Numbered from the stretch's first letter, positions 44,441 through 55,247 are shown. The stretch: 64,000 nucleotides of DNA from Deltaproteobacteria bacterium (GCA_018401435.1 JAGYJW010000006.1:62001-126000), one strand, 5' to 3'. The notes: a model not told the origin generated them from the sequence alone. Numbers and translations: made by a program.

Positions 44441-45210
44441 GTGAGCCCCCTCCTGCCATCTTGGTCCTTGCTGCGGCTGTCGTCGTCGGCCGCTGCCGCG
44501 CTCCCCGCCGACGCCGTCCTGCTGCCCGCGGGGCGCTTTGCAGCCGGAGCAGCCGGACTGCCCGACAACGCGCCCCACCACGTCGTTTTGGAGGCCTTTT
44601 TCCTGGATCGCACCGAGGTGTCGGTCGCGGCCTTCGAGGACTTTGCCCGCCAGGGTTGGCGCGACCCGGCCTTGTGGAGCGCCGAGGGGCTGGCCTGGCG
44701 GGAGGCCCACCCCGATGGTGCGGGTGCAGCCAACCGGCAGGCCGGGCGGCCCTCGGATCACCCGGTCGTCGCCGTCAGCTTCTATGAGGCCGAGGCCTAT
44801 TGCCGCTGGATGGGCGGGCGCCTGCCCACCGAGGCCGAGTGGGAGCGCGCGGCCTGCGGGGGCGAGGGCGGGCCTTACCCCTGGGGCGACGACGCGACGG
44901 TGGCGGCGGCCTGGTATGACGGCGGAAATATGGCCAGGTCAACGCCGTGAACACCCGCCCTGTGGCCGAGGCCGCCCCGGCCAGCATCCCCGCATCGGGG
45001 CTGTTGCATATGGCCGGCAATGTGTGGGAGTGGACGAGCAGCCCCTACACCCGCGATCCCGGCGCGCCCGCCGCGGGCCCCTGGCGCAGCTTGCGCGGGG
45101 GCTCCTTCATGAATCTGCCCAGCTATGCCACCTGCACCCACCGCGAGCCGGCCCGACCCGATCGCGTCGCCTTCAGCACGGGCTTCCGTTGCGCCTACTC
45201 CTCGCCCTGA
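44441..45210 (+). CDS. Formylglycine-generating-enzyme-family (SUMF1-like) secreted protein (frameshifted)
   Basis: FGE-sulfatase domain: [80 protein letters not shown], then after a one-base loss in the A run at 44926-44928 the frame continues [56 protein letters not shown]. Restoring one A gives [15 protein letters not shown], exactly what the family needs, so this is an indel error. Start uncertain: GTG 44441 gives a signal-peptide-like [23 protein letters not shown] 44402 and ATG 44422 (another frame, hydrophobic) are alternatives. True formylglycine activity is not implied by the fold. Confidence 0.75.
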
Positions 45211-46212
45211 TCGCCCTGGGCCTGGGTGCCTGCGACCCGGCCGTGCCGCCCAGCGGGGCGCCGCCCAGCTTCGCGCCGTCCAGCCAGGCGGCCGCCACGA
45301 GCCCGAGGGCATGATCCCGCCTGCCCGGGGGCCGCCTGATCCTGGGCCAGCCGCCGGGGGCCCGCCGATGGCCGGACGGGGGGACCGCTGCCGGGAAGAC
45401 CGCACGGGCCGCCTGGATCCGGGCCGCCTCCGATCCAGGCCCGCAACCAGCCCCACCCCGCCTCGGGCGCCCAGCCGCGCCCCCTCGCCCGCTGGGAGAG
45501 CCAGGACGGGGTGCTCAAGGATGCCCAGGAGGTCGAGGTCTCGCCCTTTCTCATCGACCGCACCGAGGTCACCCGGTTGGCCTACCAGCGCTTCTTGGTG
45601 GAGACCGGCTACCGGCCGCCCCATGTGGACGAGCCCTGGGCGGCCGAGGGCTGGAACTGGGCCGGCACGGACTTTCCGCCGGGCACCGGGGAGCACCCCG
45701 TGGTGCTGGTCAGCGCCTATGACGCCGCCGAGTATTGCGCCTGGCGGGGGGCGCGCCTGCCCACCGAGGCCGAGTGGCAGCTTGCGGTCCTGGGCCCCGG
45801 CGCCGGGCGCCGCTACCCCTGGGGGGCCGACTATGACGCCAGCCGGCTGAACCACGGCAAGCTGGAGCAGCCCAACTTCGACGATAGCGACGGCTTTCTG
45901 ACCACCGCGCCGGTGGGCAGCTTCCCCCAGGGCGCCACCCCCGAGGGCCTGCTGGACGGCTTTGGCAACGCCTGGGAGTGGACGGCGGACCAGCGCTTCG
46001 AGGGCTGGGCCTATACCGAGCCCGCCCTGGGCCAGGGCCCGCGCAAAGACCCCCACAACCCGCCTCCGGGCCTCTACGTGGCGGTGCGGGGGGGCTCCTA
46101 CTTCTTCGATCTGGAGCCCAACCCCCTGGGCGAGCGCCACGCCTTCCTGCCAGAGATTCGGCGAAAAACCTCTGGTTTCCGCTGCGCGGCCGATGCGGGG
46201 GCCGGGGGATGA
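45189..46212 (+). CDS. Second FGE-family lipoprotein (several frameshifts at the 5' end)
   Basis: A leader from TTG 45189 ([20 protein letters not shown], lipobox LGAC) overlaps the end of the preceding gene. It then breaks into three frames between about 45305 and 45480, with recognisable fragments EGMIP and GGRLILGQPPGA (the FGE opening strand). From 45481 it is uninterrupted: [124 protein letters not shown]. The Cys of the CTHRE motif present in the upstream paralogue is missing here (GERHA). The shifts are probably sequence errors. Confidence 0.65.
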
Positions 46213-47316
46213 GCCCGCGGCGACGCGCGCTGCTGCGGCTGGGGGCCCTGGCCTTGGGGCTGGGGTCGGCCTGGCCCTCGCCAGCTGCTCGCCCGGCTGT
46301 TGGCCCTGCCCGGCGATGTGGAGCTGCTCTACCAGGCCCCGAGGCGGCGCCGGCGGGCCTCTTCGGACGGATCCCCCGCCTGTTGATGGTGCCGGCCCCC
46401 GGTTTTGACGGGCAAGCGCGCTCCCTGGCGGGCAGCGTGGCCGTGCGCACCGACGCCTTGGGCCTGCGGGTGGCGCGGCGGCCGGCTCCCCTCCCGCAGG
46501 GTCCGGCCTGGCTGGCCATCGGCGACTCCTTCACCCTGGCCCTGCAGGTGGACGCGGCCGACAGCTTCTCGGACCGCCTGTCGGCTCGCATCGGACAGCC
46601 CGTGTTGAATGCCGGCGTGGATGGCTATGGCACGGCGCAGGCCGAGGGTCGCTACCGCGCGCTCGCGGGGGAGCTGGCGCTGTCGGGCCTGCTGTTGACC
46701 TTCTTTCTGGGCAACGACCTTCAAGACAACGCAGGCTTCGCCGAGCGGCAGCGCCAGGCCCGGGGGCTGGTGCCGGGACGGTCCATCCCCCGGCCGCCCA
46801 TCTCGGCCCTCACCCGCTTCTTGATGGGCCACTCCCACCTGTGGGTGCGCTGGGAGCACTTCCGGCGGGCCCGGGCCCTGGCCGGTCCCGAGGCCGCCCA
46901 CGCCGCGGCTGGCGCGCCGCCTGCTGCCTTCACGGCCGAGGGCGCGGATCAGCTGGCCGCGCTGCTTCCGGCCACCCGGCAGGCCCTGGCCGACCTGTCG
47001 GCGGCGGCCGAGCCAGCGGGGCCATCGGCTGGTGGTGGCCCTGGCTCCTCCGGCCTTCGTGGTGCATCCTGAGCGCATGGCCGCCACCTTCTCCCTGGTG
47101 GGTCTGGACCCGGATCGGGGCCGGCCCGATGCCCCCCGCCAGGCCCTGCTGGGCCTGCTGCGCGAGCTGGGCCTGCAGGCCTGCGATCTCAGCCCGGCCT
47201 TGCTGGGTGCGGTCGGCGACCGCCCCCTCTATTTCCCCTGGGATGGGCACTGGACCGCGGCCGGCCACGCCGTGGTGGCCCAGCGCCTGGCGGCCTGCAT
47301 CGCGGAGGCCCCCTGA
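46209..47316 (+). CDS. SGNH/GDSL-type hydrolase (frameshifted)
   Basis: N-terminal hydrophobic leader RRALLRLGALALGLGSAW starting at ATG 46209 (ATGA overlap), then a segment that makes sense only in another frame (QLLARLLALPGDVELLYQAP, about 46282-46345). SGNH blocks follow: VRTDALGLRV, AWLAIGDSFTLALQVDAADS (nucleophile Ser in GDS), NAGVDGYGTAQAEGRYRALA (block II/III), LLTFFLGNDLQDN and, after a shift at about 47010-47030, PWDGHWTAAGHAVVAQRLAA (the catalytic Asp-His, DxxH). Acetylesterase or acetyltransferase-like activity on a surface glycan is typical of relatives. The stop overlaps the CTG start of the next gene. Confidence 0.72.
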
Positions 47317-48892
47317 GGGCGCCTTCGCTGGGGCTGGCCCTTTCGCTGGGCCTGCTGGCCTGTGGATCGGCCGAGAGCCCGGCGACCCAGGCGCCAGAGC
47401 TCAATGAGAATGAGCCTGTAGAAATCGTTTTCGAGGATCGTGACCAAGGCCAGCAGCACCCGCCCCTGCCGGCCGACGAGCCCACCTGGGCGTGGGATGC
47501 CGGCGGCGATGTGGGTGACCACGGCTGGTATGGCGAGCACTCCTGGCACGATGTGCGGATGCGCGTGGTGGGGCACCTGGCGCTGATCGCGGTGGAGCGG
47601 GGGCGCATCGCCGCCCAGGCGGGGGACCTGGCGGGGGCCCAGGCCCGCTACGAAGAGCTGGCCGCCGATCTCGCGGCGATCCCAGCGCCGCCGCCGGGTC
47701 CGGCAAAGCTGCTGCGGGACCGGATGCTTGCCCTCGCCCAGGACCAAGGCGCCCTGCTGGCGGCCTTGCAGGCGGGGCAGCCAGCCCCCCTGGCCGGGGG
47801 CATCGCGGGGGCGCGGGCCCGCTACCTGGCCCTGGCCCGGATGCCCGCACCCGACCCGGCCGCGCTGCGCGCGGTGCAAGCCGAGCTGCTGCCGGCCCTG
47901 GGCGCCCGCAGCGACCTCGACCTGGACGCCTTCGCCGACTTCAAGGATCGCCACGCCTTGCGGCAGCGCCTGTGGTCGGCCTGGGCCGAGGATCTCGACC
48001 CCATCGGCGATCCCGGAAGTTGGGGCTATTGGGAGGGGCCGGCCTTGGCGCGGTCGGCCCTGGGCCTGGGCGTGGCGGCCGGCCTGCTGGGGGAGGACTG
48101 GACGGGGCGCCTGCCCGCGGGCCTCTCGCCCGCGCCCACCGGCCCGCCGGAGACCTGGCCGGCCCAGCTGGCCCGGAAGCTCGACCGGGCCGCGGATCCT
48201 CCCGGTTTTGACGCCGAGGAGCTGGGCTGGTTGCCCACCGGGGACAGCCTCATCGATGTGGGGGCCGGCCCTGGGCCGCGGGCCATCGGAGAGCTGGAGC
48301 GGCTGGGCCTGGATGACCCCGACCACCGCGCGCGGCTCGACGCCCTCGCCCTCGTCCTGAATGAAGCGCTCATCGGCAATCCCGATCAGGTCATCCCCCT
48401 GCTGGACGCCTATGTGGCCGAGGTGGACGCCCTGGGCCACGGCAGCCGCTATTATAACATCAAGCAGGCCCGCAACGCCGCGATTCGGCAGCTGGCCCGG
48501 GCGGGCCGGGCCGACCTGGCCCTGCAGGTGCTGCGCCAGAGCTGGCCCCTGCACCACCAGGATTGGGCCTGCCCCAACCGCGAGGCGATCCTGCGGACCG
48601 TGGAGGGGCGCCTGCTGGCCGAGGCGGGGCAGCGGGCCGCCGCCGAGGCCACCCTGGCGGGGCCCGCGCGGAGTCGCTGCGCTTCCTGGCCTTCACCCAG
48701 GCCGCCGAGGCCGCGCCGCCCGGCCAGGAGCCCGGCGCGCGCCCCCCGTGGATCCAGGCGGGCCGACCCTCTCAGCGCCCCAACGAGAACAGGGCCACAT
48801 CGCCGCAGCGCAACAACGGCGGGCCCAAGGCCCCCGTCAACCAGGCCGCCCCCGCGGGGTCGGCCTCGGGCTCGGCCACCACCCAGCGGTAG
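47313..48892 (+). CDS. Lipoprotein of unknown function (CTG start; frameshift near the 3' end)
   Basis: CTG 47313 overlaps the previous stop (CTGA) and has GGAGG 5 nt upstream; it gives LRAPSLGLALSLGLLACGSA with lipobox LLAC. No alternative start exists before the lipobox. The mature part is acidic then helical and repetitive, TPR-like (LALIAVERGRIAAQAGDLAG, AQARYEELAADLAAIPA, NAAIRQLARAGRADLALQVL). At about 48665 the sense shifts to another frame (ESLRFLAFTQAAEAAPPGQE). The 3' end is uncertain because it would overlap the convergent gene by 121 nt; the real stop may lie nearer 48770. No known domain. Confidence 0.6.
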
Positions 48893-50429
48893 CCCAGCAT
48901 GCGCAGGGGCAGGGCCTCCAGCCGCGGGGCCGGACCGGCGCCGGCCAACCGGAAGCCTGCCCCCGCAGCGCGGGCGCCACCGGCTGATCAGCTGGGGCCC
49001 AGGACGCGATACCGCGGTGGGCAGCCGGCCGGCCGTGCACCAGCTTGCAGCAGCTGGCTGCGTCCCGGCTCGCTGTCGCGGGCGTCCCAGGGCCAGACCA
49101 GCACGGCCCCATCCTCCAGCGGGGGATCAAGGGCTGCGGGGTCGAAGCCGGCCAGGCAGTCGGCGGCGGGCAGGGGGGTGCCCGGCAGGGTCAAGGAGCC
49201 GGCGCCCAGCAGCGCGCAGTCCAGGGCCATGACCGTGAGCAGGGCCGCGCCGATCCAGGGACCGCGGGCCCCCCCGCAGAGGGCCTGGGCCCCCCAGCCC
49301 GCTGCCACCGCCAGGCCACCAGCGCCACCGCGAGAAAGCGCACGGGCTGGGTGAGGGGGCGGGCCAGCAGGTCCAGGGCCGTGTTGAGGTAGAGGAAGGG
49401 CAGGCCCACATCCCCCTGCACCGATCCGGCGGCCAGCAGCAGGGCCCCCGCCGCCAGACCCAGCCAGGGCAGCACCTTTCGGGGCTTCTTCCAGGCGCCT
49501 GCTGCGGCCAGCGCGAGCACGCTCAGCCCGATGCTGCGCCCGCCGCCTGCGTTCACGGCCGAGTCCGCGGTGGTGGTCCACCGCACCGGGCCGCCCCAGA
49601 CCAGCTCCCCGGGCCGCACCCGGGCCCAGGCCTCGTCCACCACCGTGAAGGACCAGGGGCCCAGGGTGAGCACCGTGCCGTCGATCTCGCGGGGGTAGTC
49701 GGGGCTGGCCGCCCCGGCAAAAGCAGCACCACGCCGGCCACCAGGGCTGCGCCACCCAGGGCCGCGCCCAGCAGGCGGGCGGCGGCGGGTCCCCGGGGCC
49801 GGGCCAGGGCCATCCCCAGGGCAACCACGGGCAGAACGGGGGCCAGATAGGGATTTTCGAGGGCGGACCACCCTGCGGCCGCCGCCGCGCCCCGCCGCCA
49901 GGAGGGGGCCAAAGCGGCCCTCCAGCCGCAGCAAGGCGAAGCCAGTCCAGGGGATGGGCAAGGCGGCGATGGCCACCACCGACGCCTCGCCAGCGCCAAA
50001 GAGCAGGCAGCGCCCGACCAGCACCGCGGCCCCTGCGAGCAGGGCCGCACGAGGCCCCAGGCCGCTCACCCGGCCCAACAGGGCGGTGGCCGCCGCGAGC
50101 CCCAGGACCTGGCTGGCCACCGCGATCGCCACCGCCCAGGCCGGCCCCAGCGGACCCATCAGCGCGGCGGTGAGCCCGGTGCTGAAGGGGCTGAGCACCG
50201 TGCCCCGGGCCCCGAAGGGATGGTTCAGCAGGGCGCTGTCCAACCCGGTCAGGCCCCAGGGCCCCACCTGCGACAGCCACCAGGCGCCCCAGGTGGTGCT
50301 GAGCACATCGGGCCCGGCCCCCGGCAGCTGCCCGGCAGAGAGGGCGCCGGCCATGGGCCAGGCCACGCCGATGCCGATAACAAGCACCAGCAGCACATTC
50401 TGGAGGATTCGGGGGGCGGTCGCCCCCAT
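48772..50429 (-). CDS. Polytopic membrane protein, GT-C-like (multiple frameshifts)
   Basis: Starts at ATG 50429, 4 nt after the stop of the Pro/Gly lipoprotein: LLVLVIGIGVAWPMAGALSA, DVLSTTWGAWWLSQVGPWGL, LLNHPFGARGTVLSPFSTGL, and several hydrophobic helices. The sense jumps frames near 49890, 49725, 49310 and 48950: pieces are ENPYLAPVLPVVALGMALAR, AASPDYPREIDGTVLTLGPW, DVGLPFLYLNTALDLLARPL, GAALLTVMALDCALLGAGSL, DGAVLVWPWDARDSEPGRSQ, and the C-terminus RMLGYRWVVAEPEADPAGAA ... DVALFSLGR ending at 48772. It resembles glycosyltransferase-like membrane proteins with a DxD-poor first loop; substrate unknown. The extent of interruption suggests low-quality sequence rather than one real pseudogene, but decay cannot be excluded. 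Confidence 0.5.
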
Positions 50430-50432
50430 GCG

Positions 50433-51248
50433 CTATTCGCCGCCGGGCAGCACCGGCGGGGGCTGGTTGCCGGTGGGTGCGCCCGTGGCCGGAGGGGTGC
50501 CGTTGAGGATGGCCTGGTCGCCGGCGCCGGTGGGCTTGGGCTCCTTGGCCTCGCCGTCCTGTTGCGGGCCCGAGGGCGCCGCACCGGCCGGGTTGAGGCC
50601 GCCGCCGGGCGGTTCGGTGCCGGGGGCGAGGCCCTCGGTGGGGGGAGCGGTGCCCATCGTGGGGAAGACGCCCACGGTGAGCGCGATGCCTTCGACCACC
50701 GGCGCGACGGTGATGGGGCCGTCGATGACCAGGCCCATGCGCTCGCCGGTGCTGGGCTTGCCGCTGCCGTCGGCGTCTTCCACCACCTGCAGCACCACGC
50801 TCTTGCGGTCCGATGGCACCCGAATCTCGAAGGGCCCCGCGCCGTCGAAGACCTTCTGGGTGATCAAGACGATGCCCTCGTCGCTGCCGCCCGCCGCGTC
50901 GGGGGGCGGCGGGAGCACCCGCACCAGCAGCTTGCCGGTGCAGGCCTCGCAGCCCAGGGTGCCCTTGAGCAAGGCGCCCGTTGCAAGCTCATCCTGGCTG
51001 TGCAGGGGGTCCAGGTCGGCGTCGGGCACCGCGCCGGCGGGGGCCTCGCCGGCCGGGCCCGGGCCCGATGGCGCCGGACCCACGGCGCTGTTGTCGCCCA
51101 TCACCCCGCGGGTGGTGGCGCCCTCGTCGATGCCATCGGGATCGCCGGGGTTCTCGACCACGGGCTCTGGGCAACCCGTCGCGGCCAGGGCGAAGGCGCC
51201 CAGCAGCAGGAGGCCGGACAAGGTGGGGCGGGTGGTTGAGCGGAGCAT
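50433..51248 (-). CDS. Lipoprotein with beta-sandwich between Pro/Gly-rich regions
   Basis: 271 aa, uninterrupted. Signal TLSGLLLLGAFALAATGCPE with lipobox ATGC; Gly/Pro/Ala linker; then SQDELATGALLKGTLGCEAC, LVRVLPPPPDAAGGSDEGIV, GPFEIRVPSDRKSVVLQVVE, DADGSGKPSTGERMG, PITVAPVVEGIALTVGVFP, ending in a Pro/Gly tail. The order and key phrases (QDE..., acid CDADGDG/EDADGSG loop, GPFxVxVP) match the lipoprotein at 32240, defining a small paralogous family. The DADGSGKPS loop is calcium-loop-like. ATG 51248 preferred, GGAGG 5 nt upstream. Confidence 0.72.
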   Translation of the reverse strand: MLRSTTRPTLSGLLLLGAFALAATGCPEPVVENPGDPDGIDEGATTRGVMGDNSAVGPAPSGPGPAGEAPAGAVPDADLDPLHSQDELATGALLKGTLGCEACTGKLLVRVLPPPPDAAGGSDEGIVLITQKVFDGAGPFEIRVPSDRKSVVLQVVEDADGSGKPSTGERMGLVIDGPITVAPVVEGIALTVGVFPTMGTAPPTEGLAPGTEPPGGGLNPAGAAPSGPQQDGEAKEPKPTGAGDQAILNGTPPATGAPTGNQPPPVLPGGE

Positions 51249-51305
51249 GAGCACCTCCGGGAGGGGGGCAGGATTAGCACGGCGCGGGCCTCGCGCGCAG
51301 CCGCC

Positions 51306-54300
51306 TCAATCCTCGATGACCACATGGACGGCGCTTTCGGGGTCCTTCTGGGTCTCGGTCTCACCGAGAATGGCGGCCTGTCGGCTGATGTCCTTCCAGC
51401 CCCGCGCGGCTGCGGCGTTGGCCAGCCGCTCCAGGGGCAACCACAGGTCGGGGTTTTGGAGTCGGGCGATGCCGCGCTCCCGGGCGACCGACCACCAGGC
51501 GCGGCAGCGGGACTCGTCGCCGCCCTCTGCGGCCAACAAGGCGCGGATCAGCCCCACCACCACCCAACCCCAGTGGCGGGGGTGCTCTTGCAGGAGCTGG
51601 TCCACCAGGTCCACCTGCTTGCGGGCGCCGTCGGGTCGATGGTCCCGCAGCTCCACCAGGGCGAGGTTGAGCCGGGCGATGGCGGCGATGGTGCCCCAGC
51701 CCCGGCCCTCGGCCAGGTAGGCCGCGCGATCATAGGCTTGCCAAGCCGCTTTCAGGTCGCCCCTGTAGCGGAAGACCTCGCCCAGGTTATTCTCGCAGGA
51801 CAGCCAGAGCGGGTCGTCGCCCAGGGTGGCCGCCAGGGCGCGGGCCGTCTGGAAGTGGCGATCGGCGAGGTCCAGGCGGCGGCGCTGCAGGTGGACCAGG
51901 CCCGCGACATAGGTGGACTGGGCGATGTTGCGGGTGTCGCCGCTCTCTCGGGCAACCTTGCGCAGGCGGGCGAGGTCCTGCTCCACCGGGTCCAGCTGGC
52001 CGGCCTGAAGCCGGCACTCCACCAGGCCGCGCAGGGCCTGGACCTCGGAGGTCGGGTCTCCGCCGCGATCCAGCCGCAGGGCCTCGGCATAGCGATCGGC
52101 GGCCTGGTCGTGAAGCCCCTCGTTGCGCAGCAAGGCGCCGGTGTGCAGGGCCACGCTCACCATGCCGGCCCAGTCGCGGGTGGCCTCGAAGGTCGCGTGG
52201 GCCTGGGCGAGCAAGCGGCGCGCATTTTCGGGGTCGCCCAAGGCGGCCTCGCTGCGGGCCTCGATCTCCTTGAGGTGGGCCACGCTGAGCCGATCCACCT
52301 TGCCCAGGGACTGGGCTTCGCGGATGCGCTCTCGGGCCTTGCGGGGGTCGTCGAGCTCCAGCAGGGCCTCGGCCTGGCGCTGGCGCGCCTCCACCTGGGC
52401 CATCAAGATGCCCGTGGCGTCGGCGGCCCGCACCGCCAGCTCGGCGGCCCGCAGCGCGAGGTGGGGCAAGCCGCCGCGCAAGGCGGTGCGGGTGGCGCGA
52501 AGCAGGGGCACCAGGGCGCGGTCGGCCTCCCCGGCGTGCAGCCGGTGGGCGCCATGGTTGAAGTTCACGTCGGCGCCGGTGTGGCGGCCCAGCTCCTCCC
52601 AGGCGTCCGCCAGCCGCCGCTGCAGATCGGGGGCGTCGGGACGGGCCCAGGCGATGGCCTCGGCCGCCCGGTGGATGCCCCGGTGCTCAAAGACCAGGCG
52701 CCGCCCTTGCTGGCTGAGCAGGCCGGTGGCCACCAGGCCGTCCAGGCCGTCCTGGTTCACGGCGCGCACCACCTGCACGGGGGCTCGGGCCCGGCCAAGG
52801 CGGCGCAGGCCAGGGCCTCGGCCACCGCCGCCCCGTCGTCGGCGTGGGACAAGGCGCCGGCCACCCGCTGCAGGCAGGGGCCGCCAGATCCGGCGCGGTG
52901 AGGGTGGCGGGGTGGGCACCGGGCGCCAGCCGCAGGCCGCCGCTGGGGCCGCGGACCAGCGGGCGCCGCGCCGCGAGATCCCGCACCACCAGCGTGAGAA
53001 AGGTGAGGTTACCATGGGCGTGGGGGGCCACCCGCCGCGCCAGCTCGGGCTCCAGCCCGTGGCCCTCCACCAGCAGGGCCACCGACTCGTCCAGGGTGAG
53101 GCGGGCGACGTGGATGCGCACCGCCCCGCGCCGCTCGATGGAGGCCACCCGCTCGGCCAGCTTGGGGTTGGCGGCCAGCGCCTCCTGGCTGAGGGTGGCC
53201 ATCACCAGCACCGGGCGCTCGCCCACCGAGCGCTCCAGCAGGGCCTCGCAGATGGCCAGACCATCGCCGTTTACCTCGGCCAGGTGCGCATCTTCGAGGA
53301 TCAGGCAAGCGCCGCCCCGCCAGGCCCGCGCGTCCAGGTGCCGGTAGAGGAAGGCCAGGCCCACGGCCGCGTTGACCGGCTGCTCGTCCGGCCGCAGGTA
53401 GCCGCACCAGCGGGCCAGGACCGCCGCCTCGCCGGCCACCGCGCTGAGGGGCCGCTGGTGGTCCCGGGCCAGCCAGCGGGCGATGCGCTGCTCGGCCTCG
53501 AAGCGGGTGTCATTCCAGGGCGCCAGGATCTCTTGCACGGCGCCGCGGTAGCCGTCGTCGATGCCCGGCGGGTGGTGAAAGCGCAGGGTGACCGACTCCA
53601 TCCAGCCGCCGGCGTCCAGGGCCTGGCTGACCGCTTCGACCAGCCGGGTCTTGCCGGTGCCGGACTGGCCCACCACCAGCACCACCTGGGGCATCCCGGA
53701 CTTCACCACATAGCGGGCGCGGTCCCAGAGCCGGCCCACGACCTGCTCGCGGCCCACCAGGGGCGGGTCGCGCAGGGCCAGCAGCGCGAGGCTTGCGCTG
53801 GCCCGGCGATCGGGAGCGGGGCGATCCGGCGGCCGGCGGGGCAAGGTGCTGGGCACCACGCGGCTCCAGGCGGGCACCGCCTCGGAGGCGAGCTGGGCGG
53901 GGCGCTGCACGGCCAGGACGTCGCGGCCTTCGGACAGCATCCACTCGGGGAAGGTGGTGGAGCGCTCCATCAGCGCCTCGTCGGCGATGCCCGTCACCTC
54001 GACATCGGGGTCCAGCTCCGCCGTCGCGTTCGCCAGCACCCGCCGGACATCCGCCGCCCGGTCATAGCGCTGCCGGGGCTCCACCTGCAGCAGGGCCTCC
54101 ACCAGCAGGCGCAAGGGCAGGGGCACGCGGTCGGGGATGCGCACCGGCTCGGAGATGCGCTGCGCGATGAGGGCCTTGCGGCTGGGCGGCGGGCCGCGCT
54201 CGGCCCCCAAGACCTCGGCCAGCAGCAGGCCCACCGCATAGAGATCGGTCCAGGGGCCCAGCTCCTGGGCCCGACCCAGCAGCTGTTCGGGGGCCATCCA

Positions 54301-54828
54301 GCGCGGGGTGCCCGAGATGCCCCGCTGGTCCATGGCCAGCTCGCTGAGGGCGCCAGCGGCCCCCAGATCCGCCACCCAGGCGCACGGCTCGGCCGGATCA
54401 CCGTGTATCAGCACATTCTCGGGCTTCAGATCCTGGTGCACCAGGCCGTGGGCATGCAGATCGGACAAGGCGTCCAGCACCTGGTCGATGATCTTGAGGG
54501 CCAGGCGCATCGGGGGCTGCCGGCGCAGCAGGTCGATCAGGCTGCCAAATTCGGCAAAGGCCAGGCCCACGAAGGGCCGCCCATCGGGGAGCCGCCCATG
54601 ATCAAAGACCGGCACCACATGGGGGTGCTGCAAGGAGGCCGAGATCGCCACCTCGCGGGCAAAGCGCGCGCGGAAGCGGGCGTGGGTGGCGAGGTGGGCG
54701 TGCACGATCTTGAGCGCGACCGGGAAGCCCAGGCTGTGGTCCTGGGCCTTCCACACGGTGCAGGTGGCACCCTCCCCCACCGCTTCGATGGGCGTGTAGC
54801 GCGCGGGAAGCTCGGGAAGGGGCGGCAC
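51306..54828 (-). CDS. Ser/Thr protein kinase - AAA ATPase - TPR regulator (frameshifted)
   Basis: About 1170 aa. GTG 54828 starts an N-terminal Hanks-type kinase: G-loop EAVGEGATCTVWKAQ, VALKIV lysine, catalytic loop HGLVHQDLKPENVLI (HQD in place of HRD), VADLGAAG in place of DFG, GTPRWMAPEQL, DLYAVGLLLAEVL. Then an AAA/STAND-like ATPase: PPLVGREQVVGRLWDRARYV, Walker A VVGQSGTGKTRLVEAV, CLILEDAHLAE (Walker B), VLVMATLSQEAL. Sense changes frame at about 52780-52880. The C-terminal part is TPR-rich (RNIAQSTYVAGLVHLQRRRL, CENNLGEVFRYRGDLKAAWQ). A signal-integrating regulator typical of myxobacteria; target unknown. Promoter predicts leaderless mRNA. Confidence 0.82.
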
Positions 54829-54834
54829 GTCCCC

Positions 54835-54840
54835 AGTCTA
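54835..54840 (-). promoter_or_regulatory. Leaderless-type -10 TAGACT before the kinase gene
   Basis: On the minus strand GCGGTAGACTGGGGACGTG: exactly 6 nt (GGGGAC) separate the hexamer from GTG 54828. No Shine-Dalgarno is possible in that space. Confidence 0.5.
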
Positions 54841-54887
54841 CCGCCCTTGGGCGCCCCGCGGGGTGGCCGCCGGGGCTCTGCATCCGG

Positions 54888-55241
54888 TCAGGCGCGGATG
54901 CGCACCGCGCCGCCCAGCTTCTCGCTGAAGAGCGTGGACAGCACTGCGGAGAGGGGCTCCTCACTGTCCCGTTCAATCCAGAGGCCGGCGGGCCGCTTGA
55001 AGTGCCAGGCCCGCAGGTTGGCTGACAACCAGAGCTCGTGGGTGGGGGTCTGCTGGCTGAGAACGAAGACAGCGCCCGTGTCTTCAAAGGTTACCTGCAG
55101 GCTGCCCGGGATCAGGCGCAGGTCGAGGTCATCGGCGCTGGGCAGGTCCACCGCGTCGAGCTGGTCGACGATGTCGTTCAGCAGATCGGTGATTGCATTG
55201 CGGAATTCGCTGTCGTCGCGGAAGCCGGTGGGATCGGACAT
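54888..55241 (-). CDS. cyaY: Frataxin-like iron donor protein CyaY
   Basis: 117 aa, the usual CyaY length. Acidic N-terminal helix (DDSEFRNAITDLLNDIVDQL, DAVDLPSADDLDLRLIPG) followed by strands LQVTFEDTGAVFVLSQQTPT, HELWLSANLRAWHFKRPAG, LWIERDSEEPLSAVLSTLF. The order of E/D-rich ridge, Q.P..x.xWLA and W.F matches bacterial frataxins, which modulate iron delivery to the Fe-S scaffold (IscS/IscU). No isc genes are nearby. Followed downstream by the kinase gene and preceded by the aminotransferase (6 nt gap), so it is probably co-transcribed with the latter. Confidence 0.75.
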   Translation of the reverse strand: MSDPTGFRDDSEFRNAITDLLNDIVDQLDAVDLPSADDLDLRLIPGSLQVTFEDTGAVFVLSQQTPTHELWLSANLRAWHFKRPAGLWIERDSEEPLSAVLSTLFSEKLGGAVRIRA

Positions 55242-55247
55242 GGCGCC

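Noticed and set aside
44441..46212. Sulfatase-activating FGE system
   Set aside because: No sulfatase gene nearby and one copy lacks the conserved C-terminal cysteine; only the fold is supported.
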